Shown one piece after another: positions 1 through 7,669 of a stretch of 23,440 bases of DNA (positions are counted from its first letter, which is position 1; every line of letters starts with the position of its first letter). The notes below the pieces were generated by a model that saw nothing but the letters and a program-made list of their open reading frames with translations, ran no database searches and was not told where the DNA came from. The position numbers and the translations under genes were made by a program. The stretch comes from Euryarchaeota archaeon UBA102 (lineage in GTDB: Archaea > Thermoplasmatota > Poseidoniia > MGIII > CG-Epi1): contig DAHL01000043.1 of the NCBI GenBank assembly GCA_002509225.1, positions 12,703 to 36,142 on the forward strand, read 5' to 3'.

Positions 1-459
1 TTCATCAATCAAACCATCTTCATCGTTATCTATCTTAGATTTGCCATAAAATTCAGTTAGGAAATAAAGATAGTATAGTGGAATTTGGACAGACATCCAT
101 TCTCTGGCATGATGGTTTCCCATTATTAGAGTTGATTTTTCATCCGGATCAGAATAATACTCAGGCTCATTAGAGACGCCGTCGGAAACCTTTACCGCGT
201 GAATATATCTACCTTCCCACGTTTGACCTGCAGGAATTAAATCCGTTAAATTGTGAAGTCTTACGATATCGGGATATTCGTTAGCGAATGTTTCTAGTTC
301 TGAAACAACCTCGTCATAATCATGATAATCTTCGAAAAGATTATCGAATGGAAATGTGTAAGCATTATCCCCTTCATCTGCTATAGCCGGATATGGTAGA
401 TAACTCAATAATAGAACAAATGTAACAAATAAAGATAGTATTTGGTGAATTTGTATCAT
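1..459 (-). CDS. Secreted M14 family zinc carboxypeptidase, 5' part
   Basis: The reading frame is open from an ATG at 459 to the window edge and gives 153 residues; the rest lies outside. Residues 1-27 form a signal peptide (polar start, hydrophobic stretch near 8-20, then PYPAIA before DEGDN), so the enzyme is probably exported. The segment GNHHAREWMS at residues 114-123 is the M14 metallocarboxypeptidase zinc motif HxxE, with H117 and E120 as two of the three zinc ligands. The upstream TWEGRYIHAVKVSDG stretch matches the substrate-domain start of this family. The acidic DNDEDGLIDE segment (144-153) may bind calcium or be a surface insertion. The third zinc histidine and catalytic glutamate are beyond the window. 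It is divergent from gdhA and probably degrades extracellular peptides. The family is clear; substrate preference (A or B type) cannot be seen. Confidence 0.88.
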   Translation of the reverse strand, partial: MIQIHQILSLFVTFVLLLSYLPYPAIADEGDNAYTFPFDNLFEDYHDYDEVVSELETFANEYPDIVRLHNLTDLIPAGQTWEGRYIHAVKVSDGVSNEPEYYSDPDEKSTLIMGNHHAREWMSVQIPLYYLYFLTEFYGKSKIDNDEDGLIDE

Positions 460-480
460 TAATAATCAAATAAAGTGCTA

Positions 481-490
481 CTAAATAAAC
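481..490 (-). promoter_or_regulatory. TATA-like box for the M14 peptidase
   Basis: On the minus strand GTTTATTTAG is centred about 27 bases before the ATG at 459. That is the usual archaeal TATA-to-start distance, so the transcript would be leaderless or nearly so. No Shine-Dalgarno sequence precedes this ATG, which agrees. Confidence 0.45.
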
Positions 491-518
491 GACACCTTAC
501 AATATAACATATAGTAAA

Positions 519-528
519 CTTTTTATAC
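519..528 (+). promoter_or_regulatory. TATA box for gdhA
   Basis: CTTTTTATAC is a good archaeal TATA box. A start about 25 bases downstream, near 548-550, gives a short leader that carries a weak purine-rich site (AAAAAGG, 564-570) seven bases before the ATG at 578. Confidence 0.5.
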
Positions 529-577
529 CCCTAAAAACCGGGAAATGTGACTATAAACTAGTCAAAAAGGTATTCTG

Positions 578-1918
578 ATGAGCTACGTAGAAGATGTGTT
601 TGAGCGGGTCAAAAGACGAGACCCTGAACAGAAAGAGTTCCATCAAGCAGTGTGGGAAGTAATGGAGACTATAGAGCCTGTACTCAAAATACATTCAGAA
701 TATCGTCAAGCTGGAATTTTAGAGAGAATGGTTGAACCTGATCGGATAATTTTGTTTAAAGTTCCATGGGTAGATGACAATGGTAATGCTAGAGTAAATA
801 GAGGAATGAGAGTACAATTTAACAATTCTATCGGTCCTTACAAAGGTGGACTGAGATTTCATCCAAGTGTAAATCTTAGTATAATAAAATTCTTAGGTTT
901 CGAACAAATTTTCAAAAATGCATTGACTGGGAGACCAATCGGTGGTGGAAAGGGTGGAAGTGACTTTGATCCTAAAGGTAAATCTGATGGAGAGATAATG
1001 AGATTCTGTCAATCTTTTATGAATGAATTATATCGACATATCGGTGCAAATATTGATGTGCCTGCAGGAGATATAGGAGTAGGCGGAAGAGAGATTGGAT
1101 ATCTATTTGGACAATACAAACGTTTAACCAAATCATGGGAAGGAGTCATAACTGGAAAGAGCTATGGATGGGGAGGATCCCTAATTAGACCAGAAGCTAC
1201 TGGCTATGGTCAGGTATACTTCCTAAAGGAAATGATGGAAGGTAACGGAGATAGTATTGAAGGGAAAATATGCACTGTTTCAGGAAGTGGGAACGTTGCT
1301 CAATACTGTACTGAAAAACTTATACAGATGGGAGGTAAAGTAGTCACTTTATCTGATTCGAGTGGATTCGTATATGACCCTGCTGGAATTGACGAAGAAA
1401 AATTAGCCTGGATCATGGATTTGAAAAATAATCAGAGAGGCAGAATCAAAGAATATGCAGAGAATTTTGATGGCGTGACCTATGAAAAGGGAGAACGTCC
1501 ATGGGGAATCAAATGTGATATAGCATTACCAAGTGCTACGCAGAATGAGATAGAGAAGAAAGACGCTGAAATGTTAGTTAAAAATGGTTGTAAAGCGGTA
1601 GTTGAAGGGGCAAATATGCCATCTACTCCTGAAGCTGTAGAAATATTTGAAAAGGGTGGAATTATGTTCGGACCTGCAAAAGCTGTGAATGCTGGAGGTG
1701 TAGCTACATCTGCACTGGAAATGAGTCAAAACGCAGCATTTGAAAATTGGACAGCAGAAGAAGTGGATGCGAAATTACAACAAATAATGATTGAAATATA
1801 CAGAATATGTTCAGAAACATCTGAAAAATATGGCCAACCTGGAAATTTAGTAATGGGTGCGAATGTTGCAGGTTTCCTAAAAGTGGCGAATGCAATGATA
1901 GATCAAGGTGTAGTCTGA
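578..1918 (+). CDS. gdhA: Glutamate dehydrogenase, probably NADP-dependent, bacterial type
   Basis: 446 residues, the length of E. coli-type hexameric GdhA (about 447) rather than the usual archaeal enzyme (about 420). It interconverts 2-oxoglutarate plus ammonium and glutamate in the cytoplasm. GPYKGGLRFHPSVN (86-99) and GGGKGGSDFDPKGKS (122-136) carry the substrate lysine K89 and the catalytic lysine K125. VPAGDIGVGGREIGYL (161-176) supplies the catalytic aspartate D165. GSGNVA (236-241) is the Rossmann loop. The following LSDSSG segment resembles NADP-specific bacterial enzymes, so ammonium assimilation is the likely direction. That cofactor call is inference. The ATG at 578 follows a weak AAAAAGG site. 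The ferritin-like gene begins 13 bases after the stop and is probably cotranscribed. The bacterial subfamily suggests old transfer. Confidence 0.95.
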   Translation: MSYVEDVFERVKRRDPEQKEFHQAVWEVMETIEPVLKIHSEYRQAGILERMVEPDRIILFKVPWVDDNGNARVNRGMRVQFNNSIGPYKGGLRFHPSVNLSIIKFLGFEQIFKNALTGRPIGGGKGGSDFDPKGKSDGEIMRFCQSFMNELYRHIGANIDVPAGDIGVGGREIGYLFGQYKRLTKSWEGVITGKSYGWGGSLIRPEATGYGQVYFLKEMMEGNGDSIEGKICTVSGSGNVAQYCTEKLIQMGGKVVTLSDSSGFVYDPAGIDEEKLAWIMDLKNNQRGRIKEYAENFDGVTYEKGERPWGIKCDIALPSATQNEIEKKDAEMLVKNGCKAVVEGANMPSTPEAVEIFEKGGIMFGPAKAVNAGGVATSALEMSQNAAFENWTAEEVDAKLQQIMIEIYRICSETSEKYGQPGNLVMGANVAGFLKVANAMIDQGVV

Positions 1919-1924
1919 AAGGAG
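1918..1924 (+). promoter_or_regulatory. Shine-Dalgarno site of the ferritin-like gene
   Basis: AAAGGAG ends seven bases before the ATG at 1932. It is among the strongest ribosome-binding sites in the window and indicates translation from a polycistronic gdhA transcript. Confidence 0.65.
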
Positions 1925-1931
1925 TAAAAAA

Positions 1932-2336
1932 ATGGAAGAAATAATAAAAAAATTGAATGGATGTTTGGGCTGGGAATTTAGAGCTGCTACAATGTATTCA
2001 CATTATGCAGCATATGTAACTGGAATACATAGATTACAACTTAAGGCCCATTTTGAAGCAGAAGCAACTGAATCCCATGGACATGGAGACATAGTTCGTG
2101 CAGCGATAGTGAAACTAGATGGTGAAGCTGTAACTGAAAGAGATTCAACAGAGATAGTGCATACTACAGATTACAAGATAATGCTCAAAGAAGCTATGAA
2201 AACGGAGCAATATGCTGCAGAAAGCTACCAAGAAGTCTTGAATATGATTAAAGATGATGACGAGATGTATGATGCTTTAGAGCAGATATTCTTTGATGAA
2301 GCTAGAAGTGTAGAAGAATTGAAACGTTTAAGCTAA
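1932..2336 (+). CDS. Ferritin-like diiron protein (bacterioferritin/Dps-like)
   Basis: 134 residues, mostly helical. Likely metal ligands sit at the spacing of a ferritin-like four-helix bundle: E15 in GWEFRAA (helix 1), E44, E47 and H49 in FEAEATESHGH (helix 2), E92 in KTEQYAAESY (helix 3), and D122/E123 in FFDEARSVEE (helix 4). This supports a diiron carboxylate protein of the ferritin-like superfamily. Iron storage or peroxide detoxification is the usual role, but a diiron protein of other function cannot be excluded. It is shorter than classical ferritins (about 165-175) and close to short archaeal members of this group. No signal peptide is seen, so it is cytoplasmic. It lies 13 bases after gdhA with its own strong ribosome-binding site. 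Confidence 0.75.
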   Translation: MEEIIKKLNGCLGWEFRAATMYSHYAAYVTGIHRLQLKAHFEAEATESHGHGDIVRAAIVKLDGEAVTERDSTEIVHTTDYKIMLKEAMKTEQYAAESYQEVLNMIKDDDEMYDALEQIFFDEARSVEELKRLS

Positions 2337-2368
2337 AGAGCTAAAAATTACGTGGCTTAGCTGTTACA

Positions 2369-3310
2369 GTGAATAAAAGCTCGAAAGCGGCAGTTGCACT
2401 ATTCGTTGTAACTGTAATTTGGGGTTGGACTTTTGTATGGATGAAAGAAGCCCTTGATTTTGCATTAGGTACTGAAGAAACGCCGTCTGAATATGTAGAA
2501 GATGGTGGGACTATGACTGTAGTTAGTTTATTCATAACTCTGAGATTTGGAATAGCTGCAATATTGATGCCGTTATTGATTCGTAATGTAAGAAAGGATT
2601 TGAAATCTGTAGAAGTATGGAAAGGGGGTGGAATATTAGCAATATTAGTATTAGGGGGATTTTTATTTCAAATGCACGCACTCGAAGAACTGGATCCTGC
2701 AGTATCTGCATTTCTAACAAGTTTGTATGTTATTTTTACAGCTATAATCATTAGTATTCTAAACAAAAAAATGATTAGTAAACCCTTAGCTTTTGGTGTA
2801 ATATTGGCCACTTTTGGGGCAGGATACATACAAGGTCCACCTCAAATGGAATTTGGTAAAGCTGAATTGTTTACAGTTATATGCGCATTAATATTTGGAT
2901 TTCATATAGTAGCGACAGATAGAATTACGAAGATAATGTCGCCATTGGGAGTTACTATGACTTCCATAATTATAGCTGCAATAGGCGGAGGGTTAATCTT
3001 CATATATTCATACAGTACCGAAAAAGTGACAGTAGATTTGAATTTTGTATATGAGACTACATTCCTGATACCTGTATTATTGTGCTCTATATTGGGAACA
3101 TTATTGGCATTAAGTTTAATAAATTATTTTCAGAAGGATCTCAATCCTGTGAGAGCTGCGATATTGTTTGCTCTTGAACCTGTTTGGGCAGCGTTGATAT
3201 CGATAATGTATGGAATGACTGAAATAGGTATCTGGCTTTTCTTAGGAGGAGGTTCTTTGCTATTAGGAAACGTAATTTCGGAGATAAATACTGAAAAAAC
3301 ACGAAAGTGA
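2369..3310 (+). CDS. DMT superfamily (EamA) membrane transporter
   Basis: 313 residues with about ten hydrophobic helices in two halves, the EamA/DMT pattern. The first half opens with a conserved-type segment (TVIWGWTFVWMKEAL, about 15-29), and the second half ends with the family's typical LEPVWAALIS stretch and a glycine-rich last helix. Members export or import amino acids, metabolites or nucleotide sugars; the substrate cannot be read from sequence. The start is GTG at 2369, because an in-frame stop lies at 2342-2344 and no better start is present. An unusual acidic loop (GTEETPSEYVEDGG) between the first two helices faces one side of the membrane. It follows the ferritin-like gene by 32 bases and may be on the same transcript. 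Confidence 0.85.
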   Translation: MNKSSKAAVALFVVTVIWGWTFVWMKEALDFALGTEETPSEYVEDGGTMTVVSLFITLRFGIAAILMPLLIRNVRKDLKSVEVWKGGGILAILVLGGFLFQMHALEELDPAVSAFLTSLYVIFTAIIISILNKKMISKPLAFGVILATFGAGYIQGPPQMEFGKAELFTVICALIFGFHIVATDRITKIMSPLGVTMTSIIIAAIGGGLIFIYSYSTEKVTVDLNFVYETTFLIPVLLCSILGTLLALSLINYFQKDLNPVRAAILFALEPVWAALISIMYGMTEIGIWLFLGGGSLLLGNVISEINTEKTRK

Positions 3311-3323
3311 AATAAAGTGAAAT
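3304..3323. repeat. Perfect 10-base tandem repeat over a stop codon
   Basis: Two head-to-tail copies of AAAGTGAAAT. The first copy contains the stop codon of the EamA gene and the second repeats the TGA in the same relative place. It is probably a slipped-strand duplication and no function is apparent. Confidence 0.7.
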
Positions 3324-3383
3324 AAATAATATTTATAAAAAGTATTAAAAAATAGTATTAAAATGGCCAATTATTGTCAAAAA

Positions 3384-3423
3384 TTGTACTAAAAGTATTA
3401 ATATAAGTACAATAGTGGTACAA
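3384..3423 (+). promoter_or_regulatory. TATA box inside an inverted repeat: promoter and putative operator
   Basis: TTGTACT (3384-3390) and AGTACAA (3406-3412) form a perfect 7-base inverted repeat with a 15-base spacer. A further GTACAA occurs at 3418-3423. The spacer holds ATTAATATAA (3397-3406), a TATA box centred about 26 bases before the ATG at 3428, which predicts a leaderless transcript. A protein bound to the repeat would cover the TBP/TFB site. Another TATA-like sequence, TATTTATAAA, lies at 3329-3338. Confidence 0.55.
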
Positions 3424-3427
3424 GTCC

Positions 3428-6160
3428 ATGGATGCAAGAGTACCCCGCTTTTTTTTGCTGGTTGCGTTCATTTACGGGGTACTGCTTGCATCCGCTGGCA
3501 CGGGTGTTAGTGAAGATACGGGATTCGATGGAGACATCGAGACCTATGTAAAAAACCTTGATTTTGAACATTACACAGCGGGAACCAATAACACCATAAA
3601 GTTGATCTTCACTAACCCCTATGAAGCTACATCGGAATTTGATGTCGGAATTTCTATATTATGTATAAATGAACAGAATACAGAAGGTGTCTGTGAAAAT
3701 TTAGAATTCACCCTCAATGAAAATGAAGAATATAATTATGAAAAAGGAATTTATGTTCAAAATTCAGGGAGATTGGAAGTCATAATTGACATAAACATAG
3801 AAGAAGAAAGTGGTGAAATTATAGAAGGTGTTTATGTTAAAGAATATTTATTTTACGATTATGAAGAATTTAATTTGAATGAATACCGAGGAATTGATTT
3901 GGATGAAAGAGATGATAATGCTTGGTGGGAATATGAAACAGAAAGTAGAGAGATAATAAGATTAGTTAATCATGAAGAAACTTCTTCTATGTTGAGTATT
4001 ATATTTGGACCTGCTACAGAAAAAAGTGATTGGGCAAGTCAGATATATTTAGAATATGGATCAACATTTACAGATGAACAGATAGCCATTCTTGAATATT
4101 CATTAGATTACAGACCGCCACCGAATATGTATGGTGGTGATTGGACTGTGATATCAGAAATTGAATCAAATGAAGGTGATGGATTTAGTTATTTTAATAT
4201 GCCTCAACAAACATTTGATGAACCGATATCGATTTATTTTAGAATTTCAATATCCATAAATGATGCAGATGAAAATATCATGTTTGAAATAAATGAGATG
4301 GGATATACATACTATCAGGAAAAACACGAGCTTGGATTTAGTTATGATACAATACAGAATGTGGGTGATAAAGGCACTATAGAATTGGACATAATGGTAG
4401 AGAATAAAGGCACATATACGCAGAATTTGAATAATATTACATTTATATTGGAAGTGAGAAAAGATGGAATTTTACAGCAATATTATGAAAGTAGCGTCTA
4501 TTTAGAAGAAGATGAAGAATCTCTTGTGACGTTTAACATAGATGTCAGTGAGCCCGGAGTTTATACTTGTAACTTTAAAGCTTGGATTATAGCAGAAACT
4601 GTATTTTATTATGAAGACAATATATTGATAGCATATTCGAATCAACATCAAACAACAGAAGATAATGGACTCGTCATACTAGATGAATATGAAGAATACG
4701 TTATTGACATGGATTATGATAAAGCGGAGATGATAATTGAAACGGATGATTTTGAAAAATTAGAATTCGACCCTGAATACAGCAATGTGCAGAATATAGA
4801 TAATTATTACATAATAGAAATAGATGAAATAGAAGAAGATTTGACTATTGTGTCAGAAGAAGGTGTAATTTTTCAAATATTTAGCTTGATATCTACAGAA
4901 GAACATGATTTCGATGTTTGGGCAATAAAAGAAGAAGAATCTGTAGTAAATGCAGAAATTGACTTCATTAATACAGAAATGCATTATATTGATTTAGAAA
5001 TAACAAACTATGGTTATTTTGATGAATATTTTGAAATAACAACAGAATACGATAATGAATTTATTGAATCAGTAGAAGGACCTTCATATGTGAAAGTTCT
5101 AGAAGGACGAACTAATGTAGTAAGATTTGTAATTATACCCAATAATGAACCATTAGATTATACTTCAACGATGAATATAAACATAATGCAAGAATCTACA
5201 AATGACATCGTAAAGGTGCCTATAGAAATGACATACACTGAAACCGATTTAGATGTAGAAAAGTGGAATTGGAATAGATTTTCTATGATTCAAGGACAAA
5301 GTGTTGTTGGATCGTGTAATTTAATTAATGATGGATATCCTGTTAATGAAATAACTGTTAGGTTGTATGTACAAGATAATGACGGTAATATTTTGATTTT
5401 AGATGAAGTATATGTTAGTACATTGGGATATGGGGAAACGGTAACTATTGGAGGAGAATATACCCTAGAATATCCATCAGATTATACCCCTATTATTGAA
5501 GTAGAAAAGGGAGAAGGATTTGTATTTTCTAATACATATGGTGGGCAAATAAGAGTTGTTGGAAATGTCATTAATATAGAAGAAGGTGATGAGATAACTA
5601 CGGAGATTTATTCACTGATACCATCATTAGGAGTCTTTGCAGCCTTTGGAATAGTGTATTATTCAGGTAAATCAGAAAACTTGAGATATGGATTTTTTAG
5701 ATTGATGATACCTATGTATACTAGATTCCAAAAAAATAATGTGCTTGATGATGAAACGCGACAGGATTTGATAGGATATATCTATTCCCATCCTGGTGCA
5801 AATTATGGAACAATAAAGGATTATCTTGGCATGCACAATGGAACGTTGAGTCATCATCTTTACACATTAGAAAAAACGAAGATTGTTGAATCGAAAAGAG
5901 CAGGTAGAAAGAGATTGTTTTTCCCAGTGAATTTTGAAGAGAAAAACGCATTTGTAATGATGAATACCAGTAATGCAGTTCAAGAAGAAATAATAAAAAT
6001 AATAAGTAAAGAACCTGGTTGTTCTCAAACTATTATTGCAAAAAATCTTGGATTATCTAGACAAAGAATAAATTATAATATCAATTTGTTATCTAGAAAG
6101 GGATTAGTAAGAATAGAAAAAGTTGGAAGAGTGACCAGAGTATACCCTCTTCGTATTTGA
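3428..6160 (+). CDS. Exported membrane-anchored regulator with tandem winged helices
   Basis: 910 residues. A signal peptide (about 1-25) is followed by roughly 700 acidic, beta-rich residues resembling CARDB/Ig-like extracellular repeats. Next come one membrane helix (about 729-745), a basic juxtamembrane stretch, and two cytoplasmic winged-helix domains. The first (about 772-833) has TIKDYLGMHNGTLSHHLYTLE, a typical ArsR/MarR-like recognition region; the second (about 850-910) has CSQTIIAKNLGLSRQRINYN. This order gives an outside sensor with an inside DNA-binding tail, a one-component regulator. Such tandem-wHTH membrane proteins are known in marine Euryarchaeota; the ligand here is unknown. 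Its promoter carries an inverted repeat around the TATA box, suggesting autoregulation. The first 200 bases are visibly richer in GC than the rest and include a run of eight T. Confidence 0.75.
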   Translation: MDARVPRFFLLVAFIYGVLLASAGTGVSEDTGFDGDIETYVKNLDFEHYTAGTNNTIKLIFTNPYEATSEFDVGISILCINEQNTEGVCENLEFTLNENEEYNYEKGIYVQNSGRLEVIIDINIEEESGEIIEGVYVKEYLFYDYEEFNLNEYRGIDLDERDDNAWWEYETESREIIRLVNHEETSSMLSIIFGPATEKSDWASQIYLEYGSTFTDEQIAILEYSLDYRPPPNMYGGDWTVISEIESNEGDGFSYFNMPQQTFDEPISIYFRISISINDADENIMFEINEMGYTYYQEKHELGFSYDTIQNVGDKGTIELDIMVENKGTYTQNLNNITFILEVRKDGILQQYYESSVYLEEDEESLVTFNIDVSEPGVYTCNFKAWIIAETVFYYEDNILIAYSNQHQTTEDNGLVILDEYEEYVIDMDYDKAEMIIETDDFEKLEFDPEYSNVQNIDNYYIIEIDEIEEDLTIVSEEGVIFQIFSLISTEEHDFDVWAIKEEESVVNAEIDFINTEMHYIDLEITNYGYFDEYFEITTEYDNEFIESVEGPSYVKVLEGRTNVVRFVIIPNNEPLDYTSTMNINIMQESTNDIVKVPIEMTYTETDLDVEKWNWNRFSMIQGQSVVGSCNLINDGYPVNEITVRLYVQDNDGNILILDEVYVSTLGYGETVTIGGEYTLEYPSDYTPIIEVEKGEGFVFSNTYGGQIRVVGNVINIEEGDEITTEIYSLIPSLGVFAAFGIVYYSGKSENLRYGFFRLMIPMYTRFQKNNVLDDETRQDLIGYIYSHPGANYGTIKDYLGMHNGTLSHHLYTLEKTKIVESKRAGRKRLFFPVNFEEKNAFVMMNTSNAVQEEIIKIISKEPGCSQTIIAKNLGLSRQRINYNINLLSRKGLVRIEKVGRVTRVYPLRI

Positions 6161-6171
6161 AAATAATTTAG

Positions 6172-6248
6172 TGGCGGGCCAGAAGGGATTTGAACCCTCG
6201 ACCAATCGGTTAAGAGCCGATCGCTCTGCCTAGCTGAGCTACTGGCCC
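6172..6248 (-). tRNA. tRNA-Lys (anticodon CUU)
   Basis: Read on the minus strand, GGGCCAG pairs with CTGGCCC as a seven-base-pair acceptor stem. A five-base-pair anticodon stem (ATCGG/CCGAT) encloses the loop CTCTTAA, giving anticodon CUU. The T arm has the TTCAAAT loop. Discriminator G is followed by an encoded CCA (6172-6174). The total is 77 nucleotides with no intron. A TATA-like AT-rich element lies about 30 bases upstream, near 6274-6284. Confidence 0.96.
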
Positions 6249-6263
6249 ACTATTGTTAATTAA

Positions 6264-7175
6264 TTACACACGGTATTTTTTATTTTCCCATGAGTTTGTT
6301 CTTTCTCTCCATTTATCACCGCTATGTTTCCACCAGTCATCTCGTGATGGTTGTTGTAAAAGTTGCTCTTGATAAGCTACATCTCCAGCGCGTAAATCTA
6401 AATCTATAATTCTTCTTCGAGTGAATTCGATACCAGATATGGCTACAATCAAAGCAACTAGAAATCCGTAGATAGGATTGATTAATACTGATGCGTTGAA
6501 AACCGCATGTACGGCTACAGCTGCAGCATAATGACGGACAACGATTGAGAAAGGTTCTTTCTCAACCACATATCGGGCAATTCCGTGACCTGTAAAAGAA
6601 GTAGCACTTGCGTGTAAAAGAGTGCTAGAGAGGCTTCTTGCTATTACTAAAATGACTGCACCTTCTGTACCGCCTAAAAGATAGCCTGGACCTAAACCGT
6701 AGAAAAGATTTTCTGTAGAAGCGAAACCTAAACCACAAGCAGCACCATAAATGGAGCCATCTTCCAATTCATCCACTTCTTTTCTCATATTCTGATTTCT
6801 CAAAATTCCCCAAGGCTTAACGGCCTCTTCTACGAATGGAGCAACTATAACTGCACCTACGAAAAGTTCAATTTCTACATCGAAAAAAGTACCCTCACCG
6901 AAAATACCATGAGCTATAGTAATCAATGCAGAAGAAATAAAGAGAGCTAAGAAAATAGAAGATAGTGCCCCCCATGTAAATGCTTGACCTAAAAGCTCCC
7001 AAGGTTCTTTATCCGTCTTTTCCAAATTTCTGAGCCAATAAAGATAAGCAATAGAAGGAAGAAAAGCTAATGTTATGATTAAAGCAGTTGTAAAGGAACC
7101 ATAAGACATGGCTAAACCTACTACTATGACAAATATGAAAATTAAACGACCAGGACCTAAGCCAAAGAAATTCAT
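6264..7175 (-). CDS. PrsW-family intramembrane protease
   Basis: 303 residues with about eight hydrophobic helices. The PrsW motifs are in order: PFVEEAVKPWG (113-123) with the EExxK signature E116, E117 and K120; GFASTENLFYG (150-160) with E155 and N156; H188 in LLHASATSFTGHG; and HAVFN (223-227) with H223 and N227. These match the family of membrane glutamic/CPBP-related proteases first described for B. subtilis PrsW, which cleaves an anti-sigma factor. Archaea lack sigma factors, so the substrate here must differ. The ATG at 7175 overlaps the upstream stop in ATGA, so it is translationally coupled to the preceding DNA-binding-like gene. That gene's product or another membrane protein may be linked to it functionally. 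The hydrophilic C-terminal tail (about 255-303) contains WW and RE-rich segments of unknown role. Confidence 0.85.
   Translation of the reverse strand: MNFFGLGPGRLIFIFVIVVGLAMSYGSFTTALIITLAFLPSIAYLYWLRNLEKTDKEPWELLGQAFTWGALSSIFLALFISSALITIAHGIFGEGTFFDVEIELFVGAVIVAPFVEEAVKPWGILRNQNMRKEVDELEDGSIYGAACGLGFASTENLFYGLGPGYLLGGTEGAVILVIARSLSSTLLHASATSFTGHGIARYVVEKEPFSIVVRHYAAAVAVHAVFNASVLINPIYGFLVALIVAISGIEFTRRRIIDLDLRAGDVAYQEQLLQQPSRDDWWKHSGDKWRERTNSWENKKYRV
6274..6284 (-). promoter_or_regulatory. Probable TATA element for tRNA-Lys
   Basis: On the minus strand an AATAAAAAATACC-type stretch is centred about 30 bases before the tRNA 5' end and overlaps the last codons of the prsW-like gene. Because the upstream gene is on the same strand, read-through transcription is also possible. 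Confidence 0.3.
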
Positions 7176-7618
7176 TTAGATCTGCACCTACCTTCGTGGA
7201 GGTAGACAAGACCGCGCCTGATTAATTTGCGTAATTCGCCCTCTGGATCATAGATACCTTCATCTTCAGCTTCAAAAATTAATTCATCTGGTTCCACACC
7301 ATCTCCGTCGTCCAAATCTTGTAAAAGTTCCAGAACGAGGAATTTATCTGGTTTCTTATTAGAACTTGGTCGCGGCGGGGCTGATTTTTTAACGATAGGA
7401 GGCTTTTTGCCTTTCTTTTTTATAACTGATTTAACTATTTTTTTTCTTTGAACAGTTTCTTTTTCATGTGCTTCATCATCTAAATAATCTAAAACGACAT
7501 CTTGAAGAAGTTGAGATGGTGTTTGTCGTTTAGTTTCTGCGTGTTTTATGAAATCCTCCCAATCAGCTCGAAAATTGGAATCTATTGGAAACCTGAAAGT
7601 AGTACGCTTTCTTGCCAC
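7172..7618 (-). CDS. Small protein with RHH-like and winged-helix-like ends
   Basis: 148 residues if translation begins at the GTG at 7618. A longer reading to 7699 would run through the promoter and into tatC, so I reject it. Residues 5-47 (TTFRFPID, then a helical stretch with QTPSQLLQDVVLDYL) look like a ribbon-helix-helix strand and helices. Residues 52-91 are a Lys/Pro/Ser-rich linker. Residues 92-148 end in LRKLIRRGLVYLHEGRCRSK, which resembles the last helix and wing of a small winged-helix domain such as the archaeal MCM C-terminus. I do not recognise a named family. A DNA-binding regulator is the best guess. Its stop overlaps the start of the PrsW-like gene by four bases. A TATA box centred about 24 bases upstream predicts a leaderless transcript. 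Confidence 0.6.
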   Translation of the reverse strand: MARKRTTFRFPIDSNFRADWEDFIKHAETKRQTPSQLLQDVVLDYLDDEAHEKETVQRKKIVKSVIKKKGKKPPIVKKSAPPRPSSNKKPDKFLVLELLQDLDDGDGVEPDELIFEAEDEGIYDPEGELRKLIRRGLVYLHEGRCRSK

Positions 7619-7637
7619 ATAGTACGCTTGATGAGTG

Positions 7638-7650
7638 ATATATAAAAACC
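7638..7650. promoter_or_regulatory. Shared bidirectional TATA element between two leaderless genes
   Basis: GATATATAAAAACC sits in the middle of the 51-base gap between GTG 7618 (minus) and GTG 7670 (plus). Its palindromic TATATA core (7639-7644) reads as a TATA box both ways. The minus-strand start is about 24 bases away and the plus-strand start about 28. Neither gene has a Shine-Dalgarno site. Confidence 0.55.
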
Positions 7651-7669
7651 TAACTCGCTTTATTGAAAT

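Noticed and set aside
3341..3400. Three copies of AGTATTA upstream of the 910-residue regulator
   Set aside because: Spacing is irregular (13 and 40 bases) and the motif is likely by chance in such AT-rich DNA. The inverted repeat nearby is better supported.
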